NCBI GenBank assembly: GCA_020850535.1 | Contig: JADZEM010000102.1 | Span: 1 to 58,339, forward strand | Origin: Chloroflexota bacterium | GTDB taxonomy: Bacteria; Chloroflexota; UBA6077; JACCZL01 | Direction: 5' to 3' | Length of the DNA: 58,339 nt | In this document: positions 15,061 to 22,188 of the stretch, piece by piece | Layout: every line of letters begins with the position of its first letter | Position numbering within the stretch: position 1 is the stretch's first letter | Made by a program: the position numbers and the translations under genes | Notes under the pieces: model-generated | What the model was told of the DNA's origin: nothing | The model's database searches: none | What the model saw: only the letters and a program-made list of their open reading frames with translations

Positions 15061-16307
15061 CAGCAGCGAATCAGCCGGCCGTTCTCGACTTCGGCCACGC
15101 CATCCTTGAAGACCCACCGCAGTTTGCGGATGTCCGATACCTGCCTGGTCGGATCACCCTCCGTGACCAGGAAGTCGGCGCGCAGCCCGGCCTGCAACGA
15201 CCCGAAATCGCGCTCGCGGTCGAACGCCTGCGCGCCGGTGTAGGTCGCCGCCACAATCGCCTGTATCGGCGTCAGGCCCAGCTCGTCGACCGCCGCCTCA
15301 AGCTCGCCCGGCATCGAATCGAGCGGCACATTTGCGACGCCCGCATCCGTGCTGCCGATCACCTTGACGCCGCGCGCGATCATGTCGCGCTGCACCTCGC
15401 GAATCCGTGGCCGCATCCCGAGCGTGCGCCGCCGCACTTCGGAGAGATGAACGTCCGCGTCCGTCGCGTTGGCGACGCGGGCCGGGCTGAGCGTCGGGCT
15501 GAGGTAGACGCCCTTCTCCGCCATCATGTCGGCAACCGATGGGTCGTAGTCCACCACCGTATCGTCCCACTCCGAGACCCAGGTGGCATGCTCGATGGTG
15601 GTGACGCCAGCCTCCACGGCGTTGCGGATGCCGGCCGTGCCGTGCCCGTGGGCAGCAACCCGCCGGTTGAGCCGCTTCGCCTCGCTGACGAGCGCCGACA
15701 GCTCCTCGACCGTGAACTGGGCGGCGGTCACGTTCGTGTTTGGCGTCATGCGCCCGCCCGTCGACATGACCTTGAAGAAGTCCACGCCGTCCTTGGCGAG
15801 CTGCCGTGCCAGCTTCCGCATGCCGTCAGCAGAGTCGACCTCGCCCTGGAAGAAGTAGCAGTGGCCGCCCGTGATGGTGATGGCCGGGCCGGCTGCCAGG
15901 ATGCGCGGGCCGGGGATGATCCCATCCGCGATGGCGTCCCGCAGCTTGAGCGTCATGTGCGCCCGGCCGCCGCAGTCGCGGACGGTCGTCACACCGACAC
16001 GCAGCGCCAACTGGGCGTTGTGAACGGCCCGCAGGAGGATGCGCGGGTTGTCGTCGCCGAGGATGTCTGGCAGCGTCGTCGGAAGGGCACTGAACACGAG
16101 ATGCACGTGGCCGTCGAGCAGACCGGGGACGATGGTGTTGTCGGAGAAGTCGAGGTGCTGGTACTCACCACTCGGCGTCTTGACCTGGCTGGCTGGACCG
16201 ACCTCACGGATGCGACCGTCCTCGACGATCATCCGCGCTGCATCGACCGGCTCGGCGCCAGTCCCGTCCATGAGGCGGCCTGCCTCGATCACCATCATCC
16301 TCGGCAT
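15060..16307 (-). CDS. Metal-dependent amidohydrolase (prolidase/imidazolonepropionase-like)
   Basis: A cytosolic hydrolase of the amidohydrolase superfamily, 415 residues. The metal-binding pattern is complete: DGHVHL near residue 65, the likely carboxylated lysine in FFKVMSTGG, AAHGHGT, TTIEHATW and GSTDAG. The C terminus has the usual beta-sandwich closing segment (GLRADFLVTEGDPT). Such proteins often split Xaa-Pro dipeptides or cyclic amides; the substrate cannot be read from sequence. The ATG at 16307 has a strong GGAGGAAG ribosome site, better than the longer start at 16343. Confidence 0.88.
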   Translation of the reverse strand: MPRMMVIEAGRLMDGTGAEPVDAARMIVEDGRIREVGPASQVKTPSGEYQHLDFSDNTIVPGLLDGHVHLVFSALPTTLPDILGDDNPRILLRAVHNAQLALRVGVTTVRDCGGRAHMTLKLRDAIADGIIPGPRILAAGPAITITGGHCYFFQGEVDSADGMRKLARQLAKDGVDFFKVMSTGGRMTPNTNVTAAQFTVEELSALVSEAKRLNRRVAAHGHGTAGIRNAVEAGVTTIEHATWVSEWDDTVVDYDPSVADMMAEKGVYLSPTLSPARVANATDADVHLSEVRRRTLGMRPRIREVQRDMIARGVKVIGSTDAGVANVPLDSMPGELEAAVDELGLTPIQAIVAATYTGAQAFDRERDFGSLQAGLRADFLVTEGDPTRQVSDIRKLRWVFKDGVAEVENGRLIRC

Positions 16308-16489
16308 CAGCTTCCTCCGCGCCCCTGTGTTCCGGCACTGCACGCTGGCGAGTCAACTGCCGGCAGTGCGCGGACATTCTAGGCGAGCGTCGCCCAGAGT
16401 ACCAGCAGCATGCGAGCATCGGCCGACATGAAGCGGCCCGGCCCCTGGTAGGCCGAGCCGCTGTCCATCAACCTCGATCAACGCCCCGG

Positions 16490-18553
16490 TCAGGGTTGGC
16501 GTGTGGCGGTCACCGGCGTCCCATCCGAGAGGACGTCCAACGCCGAGATCGCGACCTCTTCGCCAACCTGCAGGCCCGACAGCACTTCCACCTGCTGGCC
16601 GTTGTTGATACCGAGCGTCACCTCACGCGCCTGGACCCGGCTGTCCTGGCCGATCACGAAGACGATGTTCCGGCCCGAGCGGTTGACCACGGCCTGCACC
16701 GGCACCAGCGAGGCCTGCCGCGACGGCGTTTGCAGCCCCACCTGGGCGAACATACCGTCCCGCAGGCGGCCCTGAGGATCGTTCGGGTAGACCCGCACGG
16801 CGAACGTGCGGCTCCGCGAGTCGGCCGTTGGCGAGATGCTCGCGACGGTGCCCGGGAACTGCTCGCCGGGGTAGGCGGCCACCGTGATCTGCGACGGCTG
16901 ATTCCGCGCGACCTGACCGATGCGCGCCTCTTCCACCTGGAGGATGATCTCCGTCTCCTTGGAGACCAGGGTCACGATGGGCGAGTTCGTGCCGACCGTC
17001 GCGCCCGCGCTCACCAGCCGCTGTGCCACCACGCCGTTGAACGGCGCACGGATCACCGACTCGGCCTGATTCACCCGCGCGGCCTCCAGCGAGGCCGCCG
17101 CCTGCTCCACCTGGGCCGCCGCGATCTGGATGTCCTCGGAGGTCGGGCGCTGGCGCGACGCCAGGGCCGCCTGCGCCTGATCGAGCGCGGCCTGGGCGGC
17201 CCGCACGTCGAACGGGTTCGGGTTCACGAGGCGGGCGAGGTTCGCGGCAGCCTGATTGACGACTTCCTGGGCGTTACGCACGTCCCACTCGGCCGGGTTC
17301 CGCGCCGAGTCCGACCGCGCCTGCGCCGCGTCCAGGCCCGCCTGCTGCTGCTCCAGCGAGGCCTGCAGCCGCTCGACCTCGGCCTGGGCCTGACCGTAGC
17401 GCAGCTCCAGCGTGGCGAGGTCGGTGGTGCCGCCGAAGCGCGTGCGCTGCAGCGCCGCCTCAGCCTGACGAACGGCCTCTTCACCCTGGGCGATCTCGAA
17501 GGGCGTCGAACCATTCTTGATCTTTTCGAGCTGATTCTGCGCTTCTTGCAACGCGATCTGGGCCGAGTTGCGCTGCGCCGTCAACTGATCCCTCTGCGTC
17601 GAGACGCAGTTCGTGCGCGACTGGTTCGTGCTCTCGGTGACCACCCCGGTCTGCTCGTTCCGCGAACGCGAGCGCGAGGTCGTCGTAGTCCGACCGCAGG
17701 CCTCCAGCGCCGCATCGGCGGACGCCACGTTCTGGCGGGCGCGGTCGAGGGCCAGCTCGGCCGCCCGTACATCCTCTGGTCGCGCGCCAGCCCGCAGGTT
17801 GTCTAGTCGGCTCTTCGCCGCGTTGACGGCCGCCTGGGCCGCCGCGATGTCCTCAGATCGGGTGTTCGGACCGCCCAGGCCAGCGCGGGCCTGCTCCAGC
17901 CGATACCGTGATTCCGTCAGCGTCGCCTGGGCCGAGCCGAGCTGCGCCCGCGTCTGATCGACCTGGGCGCGCGCCTGGTCGACAGAGGCATCAAGGGCCT
18001 GGGCGTCGTCTGGCTTCGGGCCGGCGAGCAGGGCGTCCACGCGGCTCTGGGCCTGCCCGACCTGGGCACGGGCCGCCGCGATCTCCTCGGCGCGAGCGCC
18101 AGAACGCGCCTGATCGAGCCGAGCCTCGGCTGCGCGGACCGAAGCGGCAGCCGCCTCGATGTCCTCAGCCTTCGAGCCTGCCTGCACCTGGGACAGCCGG
18201 GCCTGCGCCACGGTGACCGCGGCCTCCGCCTGCTGTACCTGGGCGTCCAACGCGGCCCGGTCCAACTGAGCGATCACCTCACCCTGCCGCACCTCGTCCC
18301 CGATGTCCACCAGCAACTGCTCGACGCGCCCGGTGATCTTCGGCACCACGTTGACGGTGGAGCGGGCCTGAACGTTGCCGCTGTAGACCAGCGTCGCGGC
18401 GATGCTGCCCTGGGTCACCAGCGAACTGGTGATCGGGATGGCGGCCGGTGCGAAGTCCTTGCCCGTTGGCTTCGGCGGGGTGGTGGCAGCCGGCGTACAG
18501 CTGACGACGGCGATCACCATGATGAGCGCGATGGCGCCAAGGCGACGGCGCAT
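16490..18553 (-). CDS. Very long HlyD-family lipoprotein adaptor
   Basis: A membrane-fusion (periplasmic adaptor type) protein of 687 residues, about 1.7 times the usual length. MRRRLGAIALIMVIAVVSC is a lipoprotein signal with Cys at residue 19. A first lipoyl half-domain (ITGRVEQLLVDIGDEVRQGE) precedes roughly 400 residues of Ala/Gln-rich coiled coil. This is made of a repeating unit of about 26 residues that begins with a G-x-x-x-ED(I/V) step. A hairpin tip with two cysteines (EACGRTTTTS and SRTNCVSTQ) lies midway. The second lipoyl half (VIRAPFNGVVAQRLVSAGA) and beta-barrel follow. No ABC or RND partner gene is adjacent. A TTGACA/TAGTAT promoter lies upstream. Confidence 0.88.
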   Translation of the reverse strand: MRRRLGAIALIMVIAVVSCTPAATTPPKPTGKDFAPAAIPITSSLVTQGSIAATLVYSGNVQARSTVNVVPKITGRVEQLLVDIGDEVRQGEVIAQLDRAALDAQVQQAEAAVTVAQARLSQVQAGSKAEDIEAAAASVRAAEARLDQARSGARAEEIAAARAQVGQAQSRVDALLAGPKPDDAQALDASVDQARAQVDQTRAQLGSAQATLTESRYRLEQARAGLGGPNTRSEDIAAAQAAVNAAKSRLDNLRAGARPEDVRAAELALDRARQNVASADAALEACGRTTTTSRSRSRNEQTGVVTESTNQSRTNCVSTQRDQLTAQRNSAQIALQEAQNQLEKIKNGSTPFEIAQGEEAVRQAEAALQRTRFGGTTDLATLELRYGQAQAEVERLQASLEQQQAGLDAAQARSDSARNPAEWDVRNAQEVVNQAAANLARLVNPNPFDVRAAQAALDQAQAALASRQRPTSEDIQIAAAQVEQAAASLEAARVNQAESVIRAPFNGVVAQRLVSAGATVGTNSPIVTLVSKETEIILQVEEARIGQVARNQPSQITVAAYPGEQFPGTVASISPTADSRSRTFAVRVYPNDPQGRLRDGMFAQVGLQTPSRQASLVPVQAVVNRSGRNIVFVIGQDSRVQAREVTLGINNGQQVEVLSGLQVGEEVAISALDVLSDGTPVTATRQP

Positions 18554-18699
18554 TTGCCAGCCACCCAGAGGATCATCCCACCCTCGGATGAATGGATCGA
18601 CCGCTGCTCGGCGGCCTGCGGATCTCAACCGATGGACGAGAGGCATGAAGTGGTTCCGACAATCACTTTGATGGCTCCGAAGCATTTCGGTGCGCCCCG

Positions 18700-18728
18700 A
18701 TACTACGCGCGTCCGTCGGTACTGTCAA
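18700..18728 (-). promoter_or_regulatory. Sigma-70-type promoter for the HlyD-like gene
   Basis: On the minus strand TTGACA (18728-18723) and TAGTAT (18705-18700) are separated by exactly 17 bp. Transcription would start near 18693, giving a leader of about 140 nt before ATG 18553. Confidence 0.75.
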
Positions 18729-18904
18729 GCAGGGCATGGTCCCGGAGGCTGGTCGGGACGGTCCCTGCGACGTTCTTGCAAGACCCAGGTGGGAGATCAC
18801 GGGGCCAGCGCCACATTTGGGACAGATGTCAGGCCGGCTGCGGGACCGGCGTCACGACCCTGTTTCAGGTTCGTAATCGTTCAATGAATCAGGAAGGCAT
18901 CTCG

Positions 18905-18949
18905 TTGACACCCCTCAGGCAGCAGTGTATTCTGAGGGTGCGGGTGTCA
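18905..18949 (+). promoter_or_regulatory. Sigma-70-type promoter with overlapping palindromes (SWIM gene)
   Basis: TTGACA (18905-18910), a 17-bp spacer and TATTCT (18928-18933) form a near-consensus promoter. Two nested inverted repeats overlap it: TGACACCC (18906-18913) with GGGTGTCA (18942-18949), and CCCTCAG (18912-18918) with CTGAGGG (18932-18938). Such symmetry across the -35, -10 and start region would suit a repressor operator. Confidence 0.7.
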
Positions 18950-19018
18950 CTGAGGACGCCCTCCGGGATGAGCGTATTGGCTACGACATCTGCGGCGCCG
19001 AACAGCATAGACAGCGCA

Positions 19019-19049
19019 GGACGCCAGTGTGCCATGCACACTGGCGTCT
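19019..19049 (+). terminator. Strong hairpin in the leader of the SWIM gene
   Basis: GACGCCAGTGTG (19020-19031) pairs perfectly with CACACTGGCGTC (19037-19048) around the 5-nt loop CCATG, with one more G-T pair outside. It is followed by TCGCTTTCTGT, only partly T-rich. It lies about 80 nt after the expected transcript start and about 40 nt before ATG 19090, so it may be an attenuator, a leader stabiliser, or the end of a short RNA. Confidence 0.55.
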
Positions 19050-19089
19050 CGCTTTCTGTGCAGTTGGGCCAAGAAGTGGAGGACTCGGC

Positions 19090-19371
19090 ATGCAGTCCAG
19101 TCTGATCGGCAAGATTCAGAAGGCCAACCTCTATGCGCGTGAGCCCGATCGCGTAACATTCAACGACTTCTCCGCCTCGTTCCGGGGAGAGAACGACTCT
19201 CACACCATCTCGTTCACGTCCAACCATTGGACCTGCGATTGCCACTTCTTCGAATCGAACGCCATTTGCAGCCACATCATGGCGATCCAGAAGCTGCTCG
19301 GCTCGATGCTGCCAGCCGAGGGCCGTTACTGGCCCGGCAGCGAGTTGGCGACGGCCGGCGCCGTCAACTAG
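19090..19371 (+). CDS. Small SWIM zinc-finger protein
   Basis: A 93-residue protein with the SWIM pattern CxC...CxH: CDCHFFESNAICSHIMAIQKL near its middle, with a WTCDC entry strand. SWIM domains bind zinc and contact DNA or proteins. Nothing else is fused to it, so it is a stand-alone domain. The ATG at 19090 has a GGAGGA ribosome site; a longer frame back to 18925 would pass through the leader hairpin and is not supported. A good promoter and a strong hairpin precede it and a 15-bp hairpin follows, so it is a single-gene unit. Target unknown. Confidence 0.85.
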   Translation: MQSSLIGKIQKANLYAREPDRVTFNDFSASFRGENDSHTISFTSNHWTCDCHFFESNAICSHIMAIQKLLGSMLPAEGRYWPGSELATAGAVN

Positions 19372-19415
19372 TCCCGGCACGGGCTCACGCGCTCGAACGG
19401 ATCGGTGCACCCCTG

Positions 19416-19449
19416 AACAGCCCTCGGCCAGGTTTGGCCGAGGGCTGTT
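19416..19449 (+). terminator. 15-bp hairpin after the SWIM gene
   Basis: Positions 19416-19430 pair perfectly with 19435-19449 around GGTT (stem begins AACAGCCCTCGG). It lies 45 bp after the SWIM stop and just before cbiB. There is no T-run, so termination strength is uncertain, but the stem is very stable. Confidence 0.65.
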
Positions 19450-19468
19450 GCGTGCGCAGGACGCGGCC

Positions 19469-20419
19469 ATGAGCAACGCGCGTGCGCTGCCGATGATCGC
19501 CGCCCTCGCGCTCGACGCCGTCCTGGGCGAGCCGCCGGATGCACTGCACCCCGTGGTGTGGATCGGCACGGCTGCAGGCCACCTGGAGCGGCGTGCTCCG
19601 CGACATGGGACGCCAGCGCTGCTGGCCGGGGCGGCCATCGTCGGGCTGACCGTCGGCGGGTCCGCGCTGACTGGGCTCCTGGCGCAGCGCATGCTCCAGC
19701 GGCTGCCCTGGCCGCTTCGCCTGCTGGTCGAGGCCTGGCTGCTCAAGACGACGCTCAGCGTGCGGGCGCTGCTCGATGCCGGGCATGCCGTCGAGGAGGC
19801 GCTCGCCGACGACGACCTGGACGTGGCCCGTCAGGACGTGCGCGCGCTGGTCAGCCGCGACCCAACAGGCCTCACGGCGACGCAGTTGACGAGCGCTGCC
19901 ATCGAGTCGCTCGCCGAGAACACCGCCGACAGTATCGTCGCACCACTCGTTTACTACCGCCTGGGTGGCCTACCCGCCGCCTTCGCCTATCGTGCCGCCA
20001 ACACCCTTGACGCCATGATCGGCTACCGGGGCGAGTACGAGCATCTCGGCAAAGCCGCCGCCCGCCTCGACGACCTCCTGAATCTCGTCCCCGCGCGTCT
20101 CAGCTCCGTCACATTGCTGGTTTCCGGGGCGATCTTCGGTGGCGCGGTCCCGACCGGCGTCGCGATCACGGTGCGCGACCATCGGGAGACCGCCAGCCCC
20201 AACGCCGGCTGGCCGATGAGCACGATGGCCGGCCTGCTGTTCGCACGGTTGGAGAAGCCCGGCCACTACGTACTCGGGGACGACCTCCCAGCGCCGGACA
20301 TCTCGGCTATCGACCACGCGGCCCAGATTGTCGCCGGGGCGGCCGGGCTGACGGTCCCGTTGGCAGCGATCGTGGGCCGGCTGGTTGACAGCATCCGCCG
20401 CCTCGTTCGGTGCTGGTAG
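19469..20419 (+). CDS. cbiB: Adenosylcobinamide-phosphate synthase (CbiB/CobD)
   Basis: An integral membrane enzyme that attaches the aminopropanol arm to adenosylcobyric acid. The 316-residue protein shows LDAVLGEPPDALHPVVWIG at the N terminus, SRDPTGLTATQLTSAAIESL, ENTADSIVAPLVYYRLGG, AYRAANTLDAMIGYRGEYE and NAGWPMSTMAG, which together are specific to the family. Several hydrophobic spans are visible. ATG 19469 is used; the upstream GTG at 19448 lies in the terminator hairpin. The next gene, 12 bp downstream, also belongs to cobalamin lower-ligand assembly. Confidence 0.93.
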   Translation: MSNARALPMIAALALDAVLGEPPDALHPVVWIGTAAGHLERRAPRHGTPALLAGAAIVGLTVGGSALTGLLAQRMLQRLPWPLRLLVEAWLLKTTLSVRALLDAGHAVEEALADDDLDVARQDVRALVSRDPTGLTATQLTSAAIESLAENTADSIVAPLVYYRLGGLPAAFAYRAANTLDAMIGYRGEYEHLGKAAARLDDLLNLVPARLSSVTLLVSGAIFGGAVPTGVAITVRDHRETASPNAGWPMSTMAGLLFARLEKPGHYVLGDDLPAPDISAIDHAAQIVAGAAGLTVPLAAIVGRLVDSIRRLVRCW

Positions 20420-20431
20420 ACCAGAGCCACG

Positions 20432-21610
20432 ATGAAATCTTCACCGCCCGCGACCGAGGTAGCCCGACGGCACAAGCAGTTCGACGGCCGCCCGATCCTC
20501 CTGGTCCACGCCGAGCAGGAGGGCCGCGCGTTCCTGGCGAGCCTCTATGGCCGCAAGCCGCTGTTCGTGCTGACCGTCGCCCACACCGAGACAGCGGACA
20601 TCGACGGCCTCTCCGGCGCCGGCGTGACGGCGGAACTGCGTCGCCTGACCGCCGCCGCCGACGCCGAGGCGCTCGTCCACGGCCGGCCGCTGTGTATGGA
20701 TGGCGTCCCATCGAACCCCGGCGGAGCGCCCGGCCCGGTCCTGATCGCGCTGGCCGGCCTGCGCCTGACCGAGATGCCGTTGGTCATCGTGGACGCCGGC
20801 CTGCGGGTCAAGCCCGACGCTCCGACCACCGTCGTGGCGAGCCAGTGGGGGACGTCCATCGTCACGGGCGACGCCGTTCCACACGCCGGCGACCTCTTCG
20901 AGCGTGGACGGGCAATGGCCGCCGAGTACGTCGAGCGTGGCGACTGCCTGATCCTGGCCGAGAGCGTCCCGGGCGGCACCACCACGGCGCTCTCGTTGTT
21001 GTGCGGCCTTGGCTACGACGCCTGGGGCAAGGTGTCCAGCAGCATGCCCGGCAACGCCCACCCGCTGAAGACAACCGTCGTGCGGCAGGCGCTGGCCGCT
21101 GCCCGCGCGCGCGGCGTCACGCCGGAGAGCACGGGCATGGAGATCGCCGCCGCCGTCGGCGATCCGATGCAGCCGTTTGTCGCCGGCCTGGCGTTGACCG
21201 CCGCGCAGTCCGTTCCCGTGGTGCTGGCCGGCGGCAGCCAGATGGCCGCCGTGCTGGCCCTGATGGCGCGGCTGGCGAGTGAGTGCGACATCCCGCTCCG
21301 GACCGACCGCGTCGGGATCGCCACGACCTCGTGGGTCGCCAACGATCCAACCGCCGATCTGGCCGGTCTCGTCGCCCAGATCGGCCCTGTGCCGGTCATC
21401 GCCAGTGGCCTGGATTTCAGCGGGTCGCGCCACCCGCCACTGCGCCGCTACGAGCAGTTCCTGGTCAAGGAGGGCGTCGGCGCGGGCGCGGCGGCGGTCA
21501 TGGCCGCGCTGCTGGCCGATGCCGATCGCGCCGCCCTGCTGGCCGCCATCGAACGCGTTTACGAGGAGATCTACGGCATCACGGCTCTTGCAGGCGATTC
21601 AGAGTCGTGA
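20432..21610 (+). CDS. cobT: NaMN:DMB phosphoribosyltransferase-type protein (CobT, TIGR00303-like)
   Basis: Probably activates the lower ligand base by moving phosphoribose from nicotinate mononucleotide to dimethylbenzimidazole. The 392-residue protein follows the archaeal/cyanobacterial CobT subgroup rather than the Salmonella form: LVHAEQEGRAFLAS-like N terminus, HTETADIDGLSGAG, LVIVDAGLRVKPD, LAESVPGGTTTALSLLCGLG, SSSMPGNAHPLKT and VVLAGGSQMAAVLALM. It sits 12 bp after cbiB, so the two are co-transcribed. The substrate base is not determined from sequence. Confidence 0.85.
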   Translation: MKSSPPATEVARRHKQFDGRPILLVHAEQEGRAFLASLYGRKPLFVLTVAHTETADIDGLSGAGVTAELRRLTAAADAEALVHGRPLCMDGVPSNPGGAPGPVLIALAGLRLTEMPLVIVDAGLRVKPDAPTTVVASQWGTSIVTGDAVPHAGDLFERGRAMAAEYVERGDCLILAESVPGGTTTALSLLCGLGYDAWGKVSSSMPGNAHPLKTTVVRQALAAARARGVTPESTGMEIAAAVGDPMQPFVAGLALTAAQSVPVVLAGGSQMAAVLALMARLASECDIPLRTDRVGIATTSWVANDPTADLAGLVAQIGPVPVIASGLDFSGSRHPPLRRYEQFLVKEGVGAGAAAVMAALLADADRAALLAAIERVYEEIYGITALAGDSES

Positions 21611-21631
21611 CGCGGCCCCGGTCCGACTGAC

Positions 21632-21640
21632 TGATACAAT
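21632..21640 (+). promoter_or_regulatory. Extended -10 promoter of def
   Basis: TGATACAAT matches an extended -10 (TGn plus TACAAT). A GGAGGA ribosome site follows at 21655-21660 and the def ATG is at 21670. No convincing -35 box was seen. Confidence 0.55.
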
Positions 21641-21669
21641 CGTTCTGTGAATTCGGAGGAGCAGCAAGG

Positions 21670-22188
21670 ATGACGGTCCGCCCTATCGTGGCGCTGGGGA
21701 ACGCAGTCCTGCGGAACAAGGCGCGCAAAGTCTCACGCTTCGATCAGGCGCTTCGCACGCTGGTGCAGGACATGATCGAGACGATGCGTGACGCCCCCGG
21801 CGTCGGGCTGGCCGCGCCGCAGATCGGCGTGCCGCTCCAGGTAACCGTGATCGAGGCCGAGAAGGACGAAGTCCACGTGCTGGTGAACCCGGAGATCGTC
21901 AAGACCGAGGGCGAGCACCTGCTGGATGAGGGCTGCCTCTCCGTCCCCGGCTACTGGGGCAAGGTCAAGCGGTTCGAGAAGGTGACCGTGAAGGCCCGCG
22001 ACGCCTCCGGCAAGGAGTTCCGAATCGTGGATGCTGAGGGCCTGCTCTGCCAGGCGCTGCAACACGAGATCGACCATCTCAACGGCATGGTCTACGTCGA
22101 CCGGCTGGACAGTCTGGACGATCTCCAGCGGACCCCTCGCCGCGAGTTGACGCCCCGCACGGTCGACGAGGCCGTTGAGGCGGAGTGA
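21670..22188 (+). CDS. def: Peptide deformylase
   Basis: Removes the formyl group from the first methionine of new proteins. The three family motifs are intact: GVGLAAPQIG (residues ~43-52), EGCLSVPG with the metal-binding Cys, and QHEIDHLNG with the HExxH pair. The 172-residue length is typical. The final codons overlap the GTG start of the following lipoprotein gene (GTGA). The usual partner fmt is absent; a substrate-binding lipoprotein follows instead. Confidence 0.96.
   Translation: MTVRPIVALGNAVLRNKARKVSRFDQALRTLVQDMIETMRDAPGVGLAAPQIGVPLQVTVIEAEKDEVHVLVNPEIVKTEGEHLLDEGCLSVPGYWGKVKRFEKVTVKARDASGKEFRIVDAEGLLCQALQHEIDHLNGMVYVDRLDSLDDLQRTPRRELTPRTVDEAVEAE

Larger units (their letters stand above)
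18554..19089. other. 536-bp intergenic region between divergent genes
   Basis: No credible gene lies here. It holds one well-formed promoter for each flanking gene, a nested palindrome over the rightward promoter, and a strong hairpin in the rightward leader; these are listed separately. The stretch 18730-18900 shows nothing I can identify. Confidence 0.6.

Noticed and set aside
15447-16382. Plus-strand frame over the amidohydrolase
   Set aside because: It is Arg/Asp/Val-rich with no motif, antisense to a complete metal hydrolase.
18889-19746. Minus-strand frame across the SWIM gene and cbiB start
   Set aside because: It crosses two hairpins and a good plus-strand promoter and matches no family.
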